Part shown: positions 1 to 6,527 of the stretch, piece after piece
Layout: each line of letters opens with the position of its first letter
Numbering within the stretch: position 1 is the first letter of the stretch
NCBI GenBank assembly: GCA_002432545.1
Contig: DJFR01000094.1
Coordinates: 1,265-12,596 of the forward strand
Direction of reading: 5' to 3'
DNA length: 11,332 nucleotides
Origin: Flammeovirgaceae bacterium UBA5867
GTDB taxonomy: Bacteria > Bacteroidota > Bacteroidia > Cytophagales > Cyclobacteriaceae
The notes under the pieces: generated by a model
Told to the model about the DNA's origin: nothing
Database searches by the model: none
Seen by the model: only the letters and a program-made list of their open reading frames with translations
Made by a program: the position numbers and the translations under genes

Positions 1-58
1 ATCCGTTAATCGTTTATCCGTTGGTGCGGTATATATAGTGTCTGAAAAATCCAGTCGT

Positions 59-141
59 ACGAAGGACACAAAGAAGACACGAAGTTACGCAAAGTAAATT
101 TACAGCTCTGTGTAACTCTGTGTCTTCTTTGTGTTCTCCGT
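59..141. repeat. Near-perfect inverted repeat, dispersed-element type, overlapping a gene end
   Basis: Two arms, 59-98 and 99-141, are reverse complements of each other with a few mismatches and small indels and no loop; the centre is TAAA|TTTA at 95-102. The core ACACAAAGAAGACAC (66-80) is repeated exactly on the opposite strand at 119-133. The arms are built from short degenerate units of the CACAAAG/GAAGACAC type, a style seen in dispersed intergenic repeats of several bacterial phyla. The right arm runs into the lipoprotein gene read on the minus strand and supplies its last 13 codons and stop. It could act as a bidirectional RNA hairpin at the 3' end, but no long T-run follows, so a terminator role is unproven. 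Confidence 0.8.
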
Positions 142-999
142 GAAATTGGATTTATTTATTCCAACGAATACGGGAAAGATATAGGGCTTCGCTACTCTTC
201 CATAACTCGTTCCTGATTTGGACAACGGTCCGTAAAAGACAGCATACCCGACATCGCCCGATGAAAATGTACCAGTAGCCGAGTCGTTGTTATAGCCTGC
301 ACCGTTAAGATTTAGTTTGTAGCTAACACTGCTACTGCCTTCGTTATAGGCTACTATAATATAATAGTCTCCATCCGGAGCATCAGCGGGTAACACCAGC
401 GATTCAAATCCTGATTCATTCTCCGATCCGTCATAAAGATCAAAGTCGGTAATCGTTTCATCGGTGATCTCTACATTGTTGGCTATATATAGATTCAGGT
501 CTTCATCGTCAATATCATCCGCACCACCAGCGCCCCAGGTAAGGTCGATTTGTACATCATTGTTTGTAGGCGCAGTGTCATTATCATTTATCGTAAGCGT
601 AAATATATTCTTCGTGGTGTCAGCGCTAAGTTCAATGCCGCTGCCTGCTGCCGTGAGTTGAACAATGACTGATTCAGTCGATTCAATAATAGCATCATCA
701 ATGACTTGTATGCTGATGGTAGCAGTGCTTGCACCGGCAGCGATTGTTACCGGAGAACTCGTCAGAAGTTTATAGTCGCCATTCAGCGATGCTGTACCTG
801 ATAGTTCAAAATATAGTTGCGTAGCTGTTGTTACGGTTTTACCTAATGTAATGGACACCTTTTGTGCTCCGGCATTCTCCTCTGCGGTTTGCTCGGTTGC
901 GTCCAGCGTAATGGTACTGGCAGCGTTTTCGTCATTGTCACTGCCGCAAGCCTGCAGCAGGACTATCATCATCCCTGCGATATACTTTGCTATTTTCAT
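100..999 (-). CDS. Calx-beta domain lipoprotein
   Basis: A 299-residue secreted lipoprotein of unknown role. The N-terminus is a short type II signal peptide with the lipobox LQAC, so Cys18 would be lipidated; an acidic Ser/Asp linker (SDNDEN) follows, as is common for Bacteroidota surface or outer-membrane lipoproteins. Residues about 30-142 look like a Calx-beta domain: the segment DDAIIESTESVIVQL (101-115) and the closing INDND (137-141) are typical of this calcium-associated beta-sandwich family. A second, probably all-beta, acidic domain lies at about 148-260, with DDIDDED at 161-167 and a DGDYYIIVAYNEG strand pair that resembles pre-peptidase C-terminal-like domains. The last 13 residues (TENTKKTQSYTEL) are encoded by an inverted-repeat element, so the tail is probably not ancestral. 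It lies downstream of ruvC on the same strand, 234 bases away, and may have its own promoter. No enzyme motif is visible. Confidence 0.85.
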   Translation of the reverse strand: MKIAKYIAGMMIVLLQACGSDNDENAASTITLDATEQTAEENAGAQKVSITLGKTVTTATQLYFELSGTASLNGDYKLLTSSPVTIAAGASTATISIQVIDDAIIESTESVIVQLTAAGSGIELSADTTKNIFTLTINDNDTAPTNNDVQIDLTWGAGGADDIDDEDLNLYIANNVEITDETITDFDLYDGSENESGFESLVLPADAPDGDYYIIVAYNEGSSSVSYKLNLNGAGYNNDSATGTFSSGDVGYAVFYGPLSKSGTSYGRVAKPYIFPVFVGINKSNFTENTKKTQSYTEL

Positions 1000-1184
1000 C
1001 GTTGTCTTTTTTTATAGCAAAGGTGTGTGAATGATTTCCGATCCTTCAATAAAAATATACCAGCTTATCTATTTCATAGGCCACATCAAAATTTGAGGCT
1101 ATATCTTTTTGATTGCGGTATATGCGAGCCATCGGCAGCTTCAGGAAAAGCTCATCGCTACGATATACTATATTTTGCAGATCA

Positions 1185-1226
1185 CCGGGTATTTCAACGC
1201 GACCAGATAGTCAGATGTATACCCGG
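1185..1226 (-). other. Candidate stem-loop just downstream of ruvC
   Basis: CCGGGTAT (1185-1192) and ATACCCGG (1219-1226) form a perfect 8-bp stem around a 26-base loop that may pair further (GAC at 1201-1203 with GTC at 1210-1212). It starts 8 bases beyond the ruvC stop on the minus strand. No T-run follows on that strand, so this is at best an atypical terminator or mRNA-end structure. The rest of the 1000-1233 gap shows no convincing small gene. Confidence 0.3.
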
Positions 1227-1233
1227 AAACAGA

Positions 1234-1788
1234 TTAGCGAAGTCGTTCCGGATTATCTTTGAGAAAGGATTCCCACGACTTTGTTTTGGACGCTACATTT
1301 CCTTTTTGAAAATGATGACACACGGCAACCGCCAGGGCATCCGTTGCATCGAGCAGCTTGGGTAATTCTTTAATAGTAAACAACGTCATCAGCATACGTG
1401 CTACCTGTTCTTTCGATGCATTACCATTACCGGTAACAGACTGCTTTACTTTCTTGGGGGCATATTCCACGATGGGTATATCGCGCGAAAGCGCAGCCGA
1501 CATAGCCACACCTTGTGCGCGGCCGAGCTTTAACATCGACTGAACGTTCTTTCCAAAGAAGGGGGCTTCCAGGGCAACTTCATCGGGAGCATACTCATCA
1601 ATGAGACTGAGTACACGATCGAAGATCTTTTTTAATTTCAATTCATGCCCTTCGTACTTGCTCAGGTGAATTACGCCATATTGCAGGAGACTTATTTTTG
1701 TACCGCGTACGTCAATCAGTCCGTATCCCATAATATTGGTACCCGGGTCGAGCCCGAGGATAACTTTTTCCTTTACAATTTTTCCCAC
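1234..1788 (-). CDS. ruvC: Crossover junction endodeoxyribonuclease RuvC
   Basis: RuvC is the dimeric, metal-dependent nuclease that cuts Holliday junctions symmetrically in the cytoplasm, acting with RuvA and RuvB during recombinational repair. Counting from the GTG at 1788 the protein has 184 residues, close to the usual family length. The four catalytic acids of the RNase H-like fold are all visible: Asp14 in GLDPGT, Glu74 in VALEAPFFGKN, and Asp147 and Asp150 in LDATDALAVAVCHH. The SMLKLGRAQG and VKQSVTGNGNASKEQV segments are also typical. The reading frame stays open upstream to an ATG at 1911, but that 41-residue extension has no RuvC character and would overlap the divergent glycosyltransferase. 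A GTG two codons further up (1794) is an alternative start. No Shine-Dalgarno sequence is seen. ruvA and ruvB are not in the window. Confidence 0.96.
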   Translation of the reverse strand: MGKIVKEKVILGLDPGTNIMGYGLIDVRGTKISLLQYGVIHLSKYEGHELKLKKIFDRVLSLIDEYAPDEVALEAPFFGKNVQSMLKLGRAQGVAMSAALSRDIPIVEYAPKKVKQSVTGNGNASKEQVARMLMTLFTIKELPKLLDATDALAVAVCHHFQKGNVASKTKSWESFLKDNPERLR

Positions 1789-1832
1789 GGGCACAAGATA
1801 GGTAGCATCGGGAAATTTTTGAAATTGCAACA

Positions 1833-2930
1833 ATGCTTTACCTGCTTGTTTTATTCGGATGCAGTTATGCCGCCTGTGTGCTGGTCTTGTGGCGTGCATG
1901 GCAAAATCCACGCACCATCACCAAAAAGCAGGATAGCTTTCCTTTTATAACCGTAGTGGTGGCGGCTCGTAATGAAGCAAAAAATATAGAAGCGTTGCTG
2001 CGAGATCTGTCGCAACAGAATTATTCGTTGTATGAAGTCATTGTTGTGGATGATCATTCGGACGATAATACGGTGCAGATAGCACAGCACGTTACACAGG
2101 AATATACTTCGTTTAAAGTAATCAGGAGTCCGCAGTCCGGCAAAAAGCTGGCGTTGACAGAAGGTGTTAAACATGCGCAGGGTTCGATCATTGTAACCAC
2201 AGATGCCGACTGCCGTGTGCCTGCTCATTGGCTCTCATCCATCGCTATATATTTTCAGCAACCTGAAGTAAAGATGGTGTTGGGTGGTGTGCGTATACGA
2301 CAGAAAAATTTCTTTCACGACTTGCAGGCAATTGAATTCAGCAGTCTTATCGGATCGGCAGCAGCCACTGCCAACAGAGGCTATCCCACCATGTGTAACG
2401 GAGCAAATATAGCCTATCGTAAAACGGTGTTTGAAGACGTGAACGGATATAGCGGCAATACACATGTGCCTTCCGGTGATGACGAATTTCTAATGCGCAA
2501 GATAAAGGCATTGTATCCAGCGGGTATATATTTTATGAATGATGCACAAAGTGTTGTTACAACCCAACCCAATGAGACAGTTGGTGCGTTCATCCGGCAG
2601 CGGCTTCGGTGGGCAGGTAAGTGGCGGTACAATACATCTGTCTATACTGCGCTGTTGGCTGTTTATATTTTTCTGATACAAGCCATCACATTATTGTGTT
2701 GGGCACTGCTGTTTTTTTCTGACGAACGATTGCAAGTCACAGCGATATTATTTTTAGCAACCAAAGCGTTTTGTGAATTTTTGTTTTTGAGAAGCGTGTG
2801 CCGCTTTTTAGGGTGCCGGTGGAACGGGCTGGCTTTTATGACGTTGCAGTTTATCTATCCGTTTTATGTTACGGGCATCGGGTTGTTCGCCCATTTTATT
2901 CCACAACGATGGAAGGGGAGACCGTTGTAA
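1833..2930 (+). CDS. Membrane-bound family 2 glycosyltransferase
   Basis: A 365-residue inverting GT-A glycosyltransferase of family GT2. It has one N-terminal membrane segment (about 2-20), a cytoplasmic catalytic domain (about 38-260) and hydrophobic C-terminal segments (about 272-295, 301-320 and 333-355). The catalytic signatures are in order: VVAARNEAKN (42-51), VIVVDDHSDD (69-78), the metal-binding DAD in TTDADC (122-127), the GDDEF acid motif (215-219) and QRLRW (256-260), which fits the QxxRW signature of cellulose/chitin/hyaluronan/PNAG-type synthases. This suggests transfer from a nucleotide sugar on the inner face of the membrane, possibly processively, but the sugar and acceptor cannot be read. 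The gene diverges from ruvC across 44 bases; a weak AATTTTTG (1814-1821) resembling the Bacteroidota -7 element lies just before the ATG. The next gene starts 82 bases downstream on the same strand, so co-transcription with the envelope run is possible. Confidence 0.9.
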   Translation: MLYLLVLFGCSYAACVLVLWRAWQNPRTITKKQDSFPFITVVVAARNEAKNIEALLRDLSQQNYSLYEVIVVDDHSDDNTVQIAQHVTQEYTSFKVIRSPQSGKKLALTEGVKHAQGSIIVTTDADCRVPAHWLSSIAIYFQQPEVKMVLGGVRIRQKNFFHDLQAIEFSSLIGSAAATANRGYPTMCNGANIAYRKTVFEDVNGYSGNTHVPSGDDEFLMRKIKALYPAGIYFMNDAQSVVTTQPNETVGAFIRQRLRWAGKWRYNTSVYTALLAVYIFLIQAITLLCWALLFFSDERLQVTAILFLATKAFCEFLFLRSVCRFLGCRWNGLAFMTLQFIYPFYVTGIGLFAHFIPQRWKGRPL

Positions 2931-2966
2931 ATTCATTAAAGATTGTTAAAAATGACTATGCTTTTT

Positions 2967-3000
2967 TATGAGGCTGATAATTGAATTGTAATTACCTTTA
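2967..3000 (+). promoter_or_regulatory. Weak candidate Bacteroidota-type promoter before the phosphatase operon
   Basis: TACCTTTA at 2993-3000 matches the TAnnTTTG -7 consensus except at its last base, and TATG at 2967-2970, 22 bases upstream, is a poor fit to the TTTG -33 element. It would place transcription start a few bases before the ATG at 3013, in the only gap of the region between 1833 and 6306. The match is short and could be chance in this AT-rich gap. Confidence 0.22.
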
Positions 3001-3012
3001 CGATATTCATCT

Positions 3013-4239
3013 ATGCAGCAACTGGACGTTAAAAAGCAATTTGAGATAAAAGAACTGGAACTCAACGCCTTGCTTGAGATCACCCAGGCTATTAACAGCA
3101 ATTTGCCGGAAGAGTCGCTTTATAAGATCTATAACTTTACACTGCGCTCGAACCTCAACATCAAGAAGCTGGCGCTGTTCGTGTTGGACGATGACTGGTC
3201 TTGTAAAGCCAACTTCGGAACACGACATCACTATAATAAAGTAAAGTTGCTGCCGGAGTTCAAAACCATCCAGGATATAACCCACCTGAAAGAGTTTGAT
3301 GAATGCGAGTTTACGGAATTCGATATCATCATTCCGGTTACCCATAAGAGTGTTACACTCGCGCTTGTGTTTGTGGGTGGATTGGACAAGTACGATGACA
3401 GTTATGAAAATGAAGATGGCATCCGCTTTATACAGGCGTTAAGCAATATCATTATTGTTGCCATTGAAAATAAGAAACTGGCCCGCAAGCAACTGGAGCA
3501 GGAATCACTTCGCAAGGAGCTGGAGATTGCCCGCGATGTACAACAGTTTCTCTTCCCTGAAAAACTTCCGAACACCGATCGTTTAAAAGTAGAAGCAAGC
3601 TATCTTCCGCACGATCGCATTGGTGGTGATTATTACGACTATATACCGATCAACAAGAACCAGTTTTTGATTTGTGTTGCCGATGTGAGTGGTAAAGGTA
3701 TACCGGCTGCGTTGATGATGTCCAATTTCCAGGCATCGTTGCGTACACTGGTGCGACAAACACCGAATCTTACCGATATAGTTGAAGCATTGAATTTCCA
3801 GGTATTGGAAAATACAAAAGGAGAGAAGTTCATTACGTTCTTTGCTGCTATATATGATATCCATCTGAAAACGATGGTATATGTAAATGCGGGTCACAAC
3901 CCTCCGATACTGATAGACCGGAAGCATGGTTTGCGTATGCTGGAAGATGGCTCGACTGTATTGGGCGCCATGCACCCGCTGCCTTTTTTGAACGAAGGCT
4001 TTATTACTGATCTGGACGACTTCCTCATCTTCTGCTATACTGATGGTTTGACGGAGACGATCAATGAAAAAGAAACAGAATTTGGTGTTGAGGCATTGCT
4101 GGAGTACTTCCGGAAAGACAGTACGTTTACAAAGGATCTGCGTACAATTCACGAAGATCTTATTGTTGCCCTTGATGACTTTAAAGGACGCAACGGTTAT
4201 CACGATGATATAACGATACTTTCCTGTCGTGTAGGATAA
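3013..4239 (+). CDS. PP2C-type SpoIIE/RsbU-family protein phosphatase with GAF-like sensor region
   Basis: A 408-residue cytoplasmic signalling phosphatase, with no signal peptide or membrane segment. Residues about 12-155 resemble a GAF-type sensor (LLEITQAINSNLPEESLYKI at 20-39). A charged helix, probably coiled coil, at about 153-178 ends in LEIARDVQQFLFP, the usual linker into SpoIIE domains. The phosphatase domain (about 185-408) holds the metal-binding acids: Asp206 in IGGDYYDY, Asp224 in VADVSGKGIPAALMM, Asp344 in CYTDGLTE and Asp398/Asp399 in YHDDITIL, plus the NAGHNPP loop (292-298). Family members dephosphorylate Ser/Thr of STAS-domain anti-anti-sigma proteins in partner-switching pathways. 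No STAS protein, anti-sigma kinase or sigma factor is encoded nearby, so the substrate is unknown. Its TAA shares one base with the ATG of the deacetylase gene (TAATG), which points to translational coupling. No Shine-Dalgarno sequence precedes its ATG. Confidence 0.92.
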   Translation: MQQLDVKKQFEIKELELNALLEITQAINSNLPEESLYKIYNFTLRSNLNIKKLALFVLDDDWSCKANFGTRHHYNKVKLLPEFKTIQDITHLKEFDECEFTEFDIIIPVTHKSVTLALVFVGGLDKYDDSYENEDGIRFIQALSNIIIVAIENKKLARKQLEQESLRKELEIARDVQQFLFPEKLPNTDRLKVEASYLPHDRIGGDYYDYIPINKNQFLICVADVSGKGIPAALMMSNFQASLRTLVRQTPNLTDIVEALNFQVLENTKGEKFITFFAAIYDIHLKTMVYVNAGHNPPILIDRKHGLRMLEDGSTVLGAMHPLPFLNEGFITDLDDFLIFCYTDGLTETINEKETEFGVEALLEYFRKDSTFTKDLRTIHEDLIVALDDFKGRNGYHDDITILSCRVG

Positions 4240-4889
4240 TGCTGACACCGCACCGTACACCTTTTTTTCTTCCGCTGCTATATCCTTCACTGCTCTGGCG
4301 TATACCTACGCGGGCAGAAGAGCTATATATTACATTTGATGACGGCCCGGTAAATGGTCCGACAGAGTTTGTACTCGAATCGCTCGCTACGTTTTCAGCG
4401 AAAGCTACATTCTTTTGTATTGGTGATAACATCCGGAAGCACCCGGATATATTCAGGCGCATTGTAAAGCAAGGTCATGCCGTGGGAAATCATACCTTCA
4501 ATCATCTCAACGGGTGGAAGCATGATGAGTCGCACTATATTCAAAATATACAGCAGTGTAAAGCCGAGATGCAGAAGCAACTTGGCGTGAACGACTCAAC
4601 GTTTATAACCGATTTATTCCGTCCACCCTATGGAAGAATTACCCGTAAGCAGATCAAGCTGCTTGAAGCAGACTATAGAATTGTAATGTGGGATGTTCTT
4701 TCGGTTGATTACAACAAACATCTTTCGCCCGAAGCTTGCCTTCGTAATACAATACGTGCAGCACGTCCCGGATCGATCATCGTATTTCACGACAGTATAA
4801 AAGCTGAGAAAAACATGACGTATGTTTTGCCACGACTGCTCGATCACTTTTCCCAGGAGGGCTATACATTCAAATCGCTGCACGGATGA
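4239..4889 (+). CDS. NodB-type polysaccharide deacetylase (CE4)
   Basis: A 216-residue metal-dependent deacetylase of carbohydrate esterase family 4, which removes N- or O-acetyl groups from chitin-like or peptidoglycan-type sugars. All five family motifs are present: TFDDGP (32-37, base Asp34 and metal ligand Asp35), HTFNH (85-89, metal ligands His85 and His89), RPPYG (128-132), WDVLSVDY (151-158) and the catalytic-acid FHD (183-185, His184). The length matches a bare NodB domain with no binding modules. The N-terminus has a short aromatic/proline-rich hydrophobic stretch (FFLPLLYPSLLW, 9-20) rather than a clear cleavable signal, so a cytoplasmic or membrane-associated location looks more likely than secretion. 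It overlaps the upstream phosphatase by 1 base and the downstream glycosyltransferase by 4 (ATGA), so it is almost certainly in an operon with them. The substrate is unknown. Confidence 0.93.
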   Translation: MLTPHRTPFFLPLLYPSLLWRIPTRAEELYITFDDGPVNGPTEFVLESLATFSAKATFFCIGDNIRKHPDIFRRIVKQGHAVGNHTFNHLNGWKHDESHYIQNIQQCKAEMQKQLGVNDSTFITDLFRPPYGRITRKQIKLLEADYRIVMWDVLSVDYNKHLSPEACLRNTIRAARPGSIIVFHDSIKAEKNMTYVLPRLLDHFSQEGYTFKSLHG

Positions 4890-5962
4890 GACGTGTGCTC
4901 GTTACGCCACTCGACTGGGGCCTCGGGCATGCTACGCGGTGTATACCGGTAATTCGATTATTGTTAAAGAACAGTTGTACAGTATATATAGCAGGCAGTG
5001 GCGATTCGCTGTTGCTGTTGCAAAAAGAATTTCCTCAGCTTACTACGTTCAACCTGCCTGCTTACAAACCGGTATATCCTGCCGGTGGCTCGATGATTTT
5101 TAAAATGGTAATGCAGCTTCCCAGGTTTAGTCGTGTGATCCGTGATGAACATCGCTTCACCGAAGAGATTGTAACACGCGAACGCATTGACATCGTCATA
5201 TCCGATAATCGTTATGGATGCTGGTCGTCTATAGCGAAGAGTATATTTATTACACATCAAAGTAATATACTCATGCCGAAACGTTTCGGGTGGTTGTCGC
5301 CTTTTGTACGAAGAGCCAATCACCGGATGATGCGCAGGTTTTCGCAATGCTGGATTCCGGATAGACCTGGCGATGAAAGTATAGCAGGTGATCTGATCAG
5401 GTTTGGTTCATTTGATCACACTATTGTACACCGGTATATAGGGCCACTGTCGCGATTTATACCTTCCGGCAAACGCACTAAAGAATATGATCTGCTCTGT
5501 ATATTTTCCGGGCCTGAACCACAGCGTACTATTCTGGAAAATATAGTGGTGCAGCAGGTAAACAAGATAAACGTAAGGACCTTGATTGTTCGTGGTCTTC
5601 CCGGAAGTATCAAGGATGTGGAATTGGGCACACATGCTGAAGTAGTATCGTTCATGAACAGCGAAGCGTTACAGGAAGCGATAGAAAGTTCATCGGCTAT
5701 ACTGGCGCGCAGTGGATTCAGTACAGTAATGGACCTTACGCGATTAGGCGGGCATGTTATTTTTGTTCCTACACCGGGCCAAACGGAACAGGAGTACCTG
5801 GCGCAACGACTGTTACAAAAAGGTATTGCATACTCCGCTTCACAAAGTACATTTGATCTGGTAAAGGCGTTGCATGAGACACAACGGCTAAAAGGTTTTA
5901 CTCCGCAGCCGGAAGATAACGATTTGCTGGAGCAGGCCGTAACAAGCATATTGCAGGCATGA
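4886..5962 (+). CDS. MurG-like GT-B glycosyltransferase
   Basis: A 358-residue protein with the layout of GT-B enzymes of the MurG/GT28-like group. The N-terminal Rossmann half starts MRRVLVTPLDWGLGHATR; the glycine-rich GLGHATR (12-18) corresponds to the GxGGH-type loop of MurG. The C-terminal donor-binding half starts near LLCIFSGPEPQR (203-214) and includes AILARSGFSTVMDL (271-284) and VPTPGQTEQEYLA (294-306), where family members bind the nucleotide-sugar donor. No membrane span is evident; such enzymes usually sit on the inner face of the membrane and glycosylate a lipid acceptor. It is not MurG itself: overall similarity is limited to the motifs, and the neighbours are not cell-division or murein genes. 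It overlaps the deacetylase before it and the lipid kinase after it by 4 bases each (ATGA both times). Donor and acceptor are unknown; a glycolipid or lipid-linked glycan is my inference. Confidence 0.85.
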   Translation: MRRVLVTPLDWGLGHATRCIPVIRLLLKNSCTVYIAGSGDSLLLLQKEFPQLTTFNLPAYKPVYPAGGSMIFKMVMQLPRFSRVIRDEHRFTEEIVTRERIDIVISDNRYGCWSSIAKSIFITHQSNILMPKRFGWLSPFVRRANHRMMRRFSQCWIPDRPGDESIAGDLIRFGSFDHTIVHRYIGPLSRFIPSGKRTKEYDLLCIFSGPEPQRTILENIVVQQVNKINVRTLIVRGLPGSIKDVELGTHAEVVSFMNSEALQEAIESSSAILARSGFSTVMDLTRLGGHVIFVPTPGQTEQEYLAQRLLQKGIAYSASQSTFDLVKALHETQRLKGFTPQPEDNDLLEQAVTSILQA

Positions 5963-6306
5963 GTGCATTTATACGAAGCTTTGGTTATGCGATACGCGGC
6001 ATTGTTGCTGCTGTACGTGAACAACGGAATATCAAGATTCTGTTGAGTATAGCTTTGCTTGTCGTTATAGCGGGTTTTTATTTTCAGGTGACTCGCACGG
6101 AGTGGTGTATACTTTTACTTTGCATCGGTGTTGTTACCGGAGGAGAAATGCTAAACTCTTCTATTGAAAACCTGGTTGATCTGGTTACACGTGAACGTAT
6201 GCCACTGGCTGGTAAGATTAAAGATATAGCAGCGGGAGCGGTGTTGCTGTTGTCTCTTATGTCGCTCATTATTGGGGCGATTATCTTTTTGCCCTATATT
6301 TTGTAA
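5959..6306 (+). CDS. dgkA: DgkA-family lipid kinase (diacylglycerol/undecaprenol kinase)
   Basis: A 115-residue integral membrane kinase of the small prokaryotic DgkA family, which phosphorylates diacylglycerol or undecaprenol with ATP in the inner membrane. An N-terminal amphipathic helix (FIRSFGYAIRGIVAAVREQRN) is followed by three membrane segments at about 27-43, 48-62 and 92-113. The active-site pattern EMLNSSIENLVDLV gives Glu63, Asn66, Glu70 and Asp74, and Asp89 lies in KDIAAGAVLL; the spacing equals that of E. coli DgkA Glu69, Asn72, Glu76, Asp80 and Asp95. Whether the substrate is diacylglycerol (recycling after glycolipid synthesis) or undecaprenol (feeding lipid-linked glycan assembly) cannot be told from this sequence. 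The gene is last in the overlapping run, and an inverted repeat begins at the base after its stop codon. Confidence 0.93.
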   Translation: MSAFIRSFGYAIRGIVAAVREQRNIKILLSIALLVVIAGFYFQVTRTEWCILLLCIGVVTGGEMLNSSIENLVDLVTRERMPLAGKIKDIAAGAVLLLSLMSLIIGAIIFLPYIL

Positions 6307-6429
6307 CCCGCAGAACGCGCTGACATGCGCAGATGAATTTACTTTCTCACTTTGATTTACTTTGGAAGACGATTCGTTGATCATTGTATTTTATGCGAAT
6401 ACCTCTGCGTATACCGCGTCTTCTGCGGG
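6307..6429. repeat. Imperfect inverted repeat directly after the dgkA stop
   Basis: CCCGCAGA (6307-6314) pairs exactly with TCTGCGGG (6422-6429). The match continues imperfectly inwards: left arm about 6307-6334 with CGCGC and GCGCAGA, right arm about 6402-6429 with TCTGCG and CGCG, around a spacer of about 67 bases. The arms are built from short CGCAGA-like units, another dispersed-repeat style that differs in sequence from the 59-141 element but has the same architecture. The spacer contains TTTACTTT twice (6338-6345 and 6356-6363). I see no gene in 6307-6527; the remainder (6430-6527) is plain leader sequence of the next lipoprotein gene. Confidence 0.65.
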
Positions 6430-6527
6430 AAAAATCTCTCTGTGAGTAACTACATGAACATGGGGTGACACACATCCTTTCCAACCAATTAGCCGTTAAG
6501 GTTGTCTGAATACGAAAAGACCCCAAT

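Noticed and set aside
1..22. Direct repeat of ATCCGTT at 1-7 and 16-22
   Set aside because: Seven bases repeated once at the window edge is too little to call an element; no gene is visible in 1-58.
1027..1365. A 112-codon plus-strand open frame spanning the gap next to ruvC
   Set aside because: More than a third of it is antisense to the ruvC C-terminus, and its translation has no domain or membrane pattern. The gap is better read as non-coding.
1789..1911. N-terminal extension of RuvC to an upstream ATG
   Set aside because: The 41 extra residues have no RuvC similarity and overlap the start of the divergent glycosyltransferase gene; 184 residues from GTG fits the family.
3583..4290. A 235-codon open frame on the minus strand opposite the phosphatase gene
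   Set aside because: It lies wholly antisense to a gene with clear SpoIIE motifs, its composition is unlike a real protein (Cys/Ile/Arg-rich without domains), and it has no independent support.
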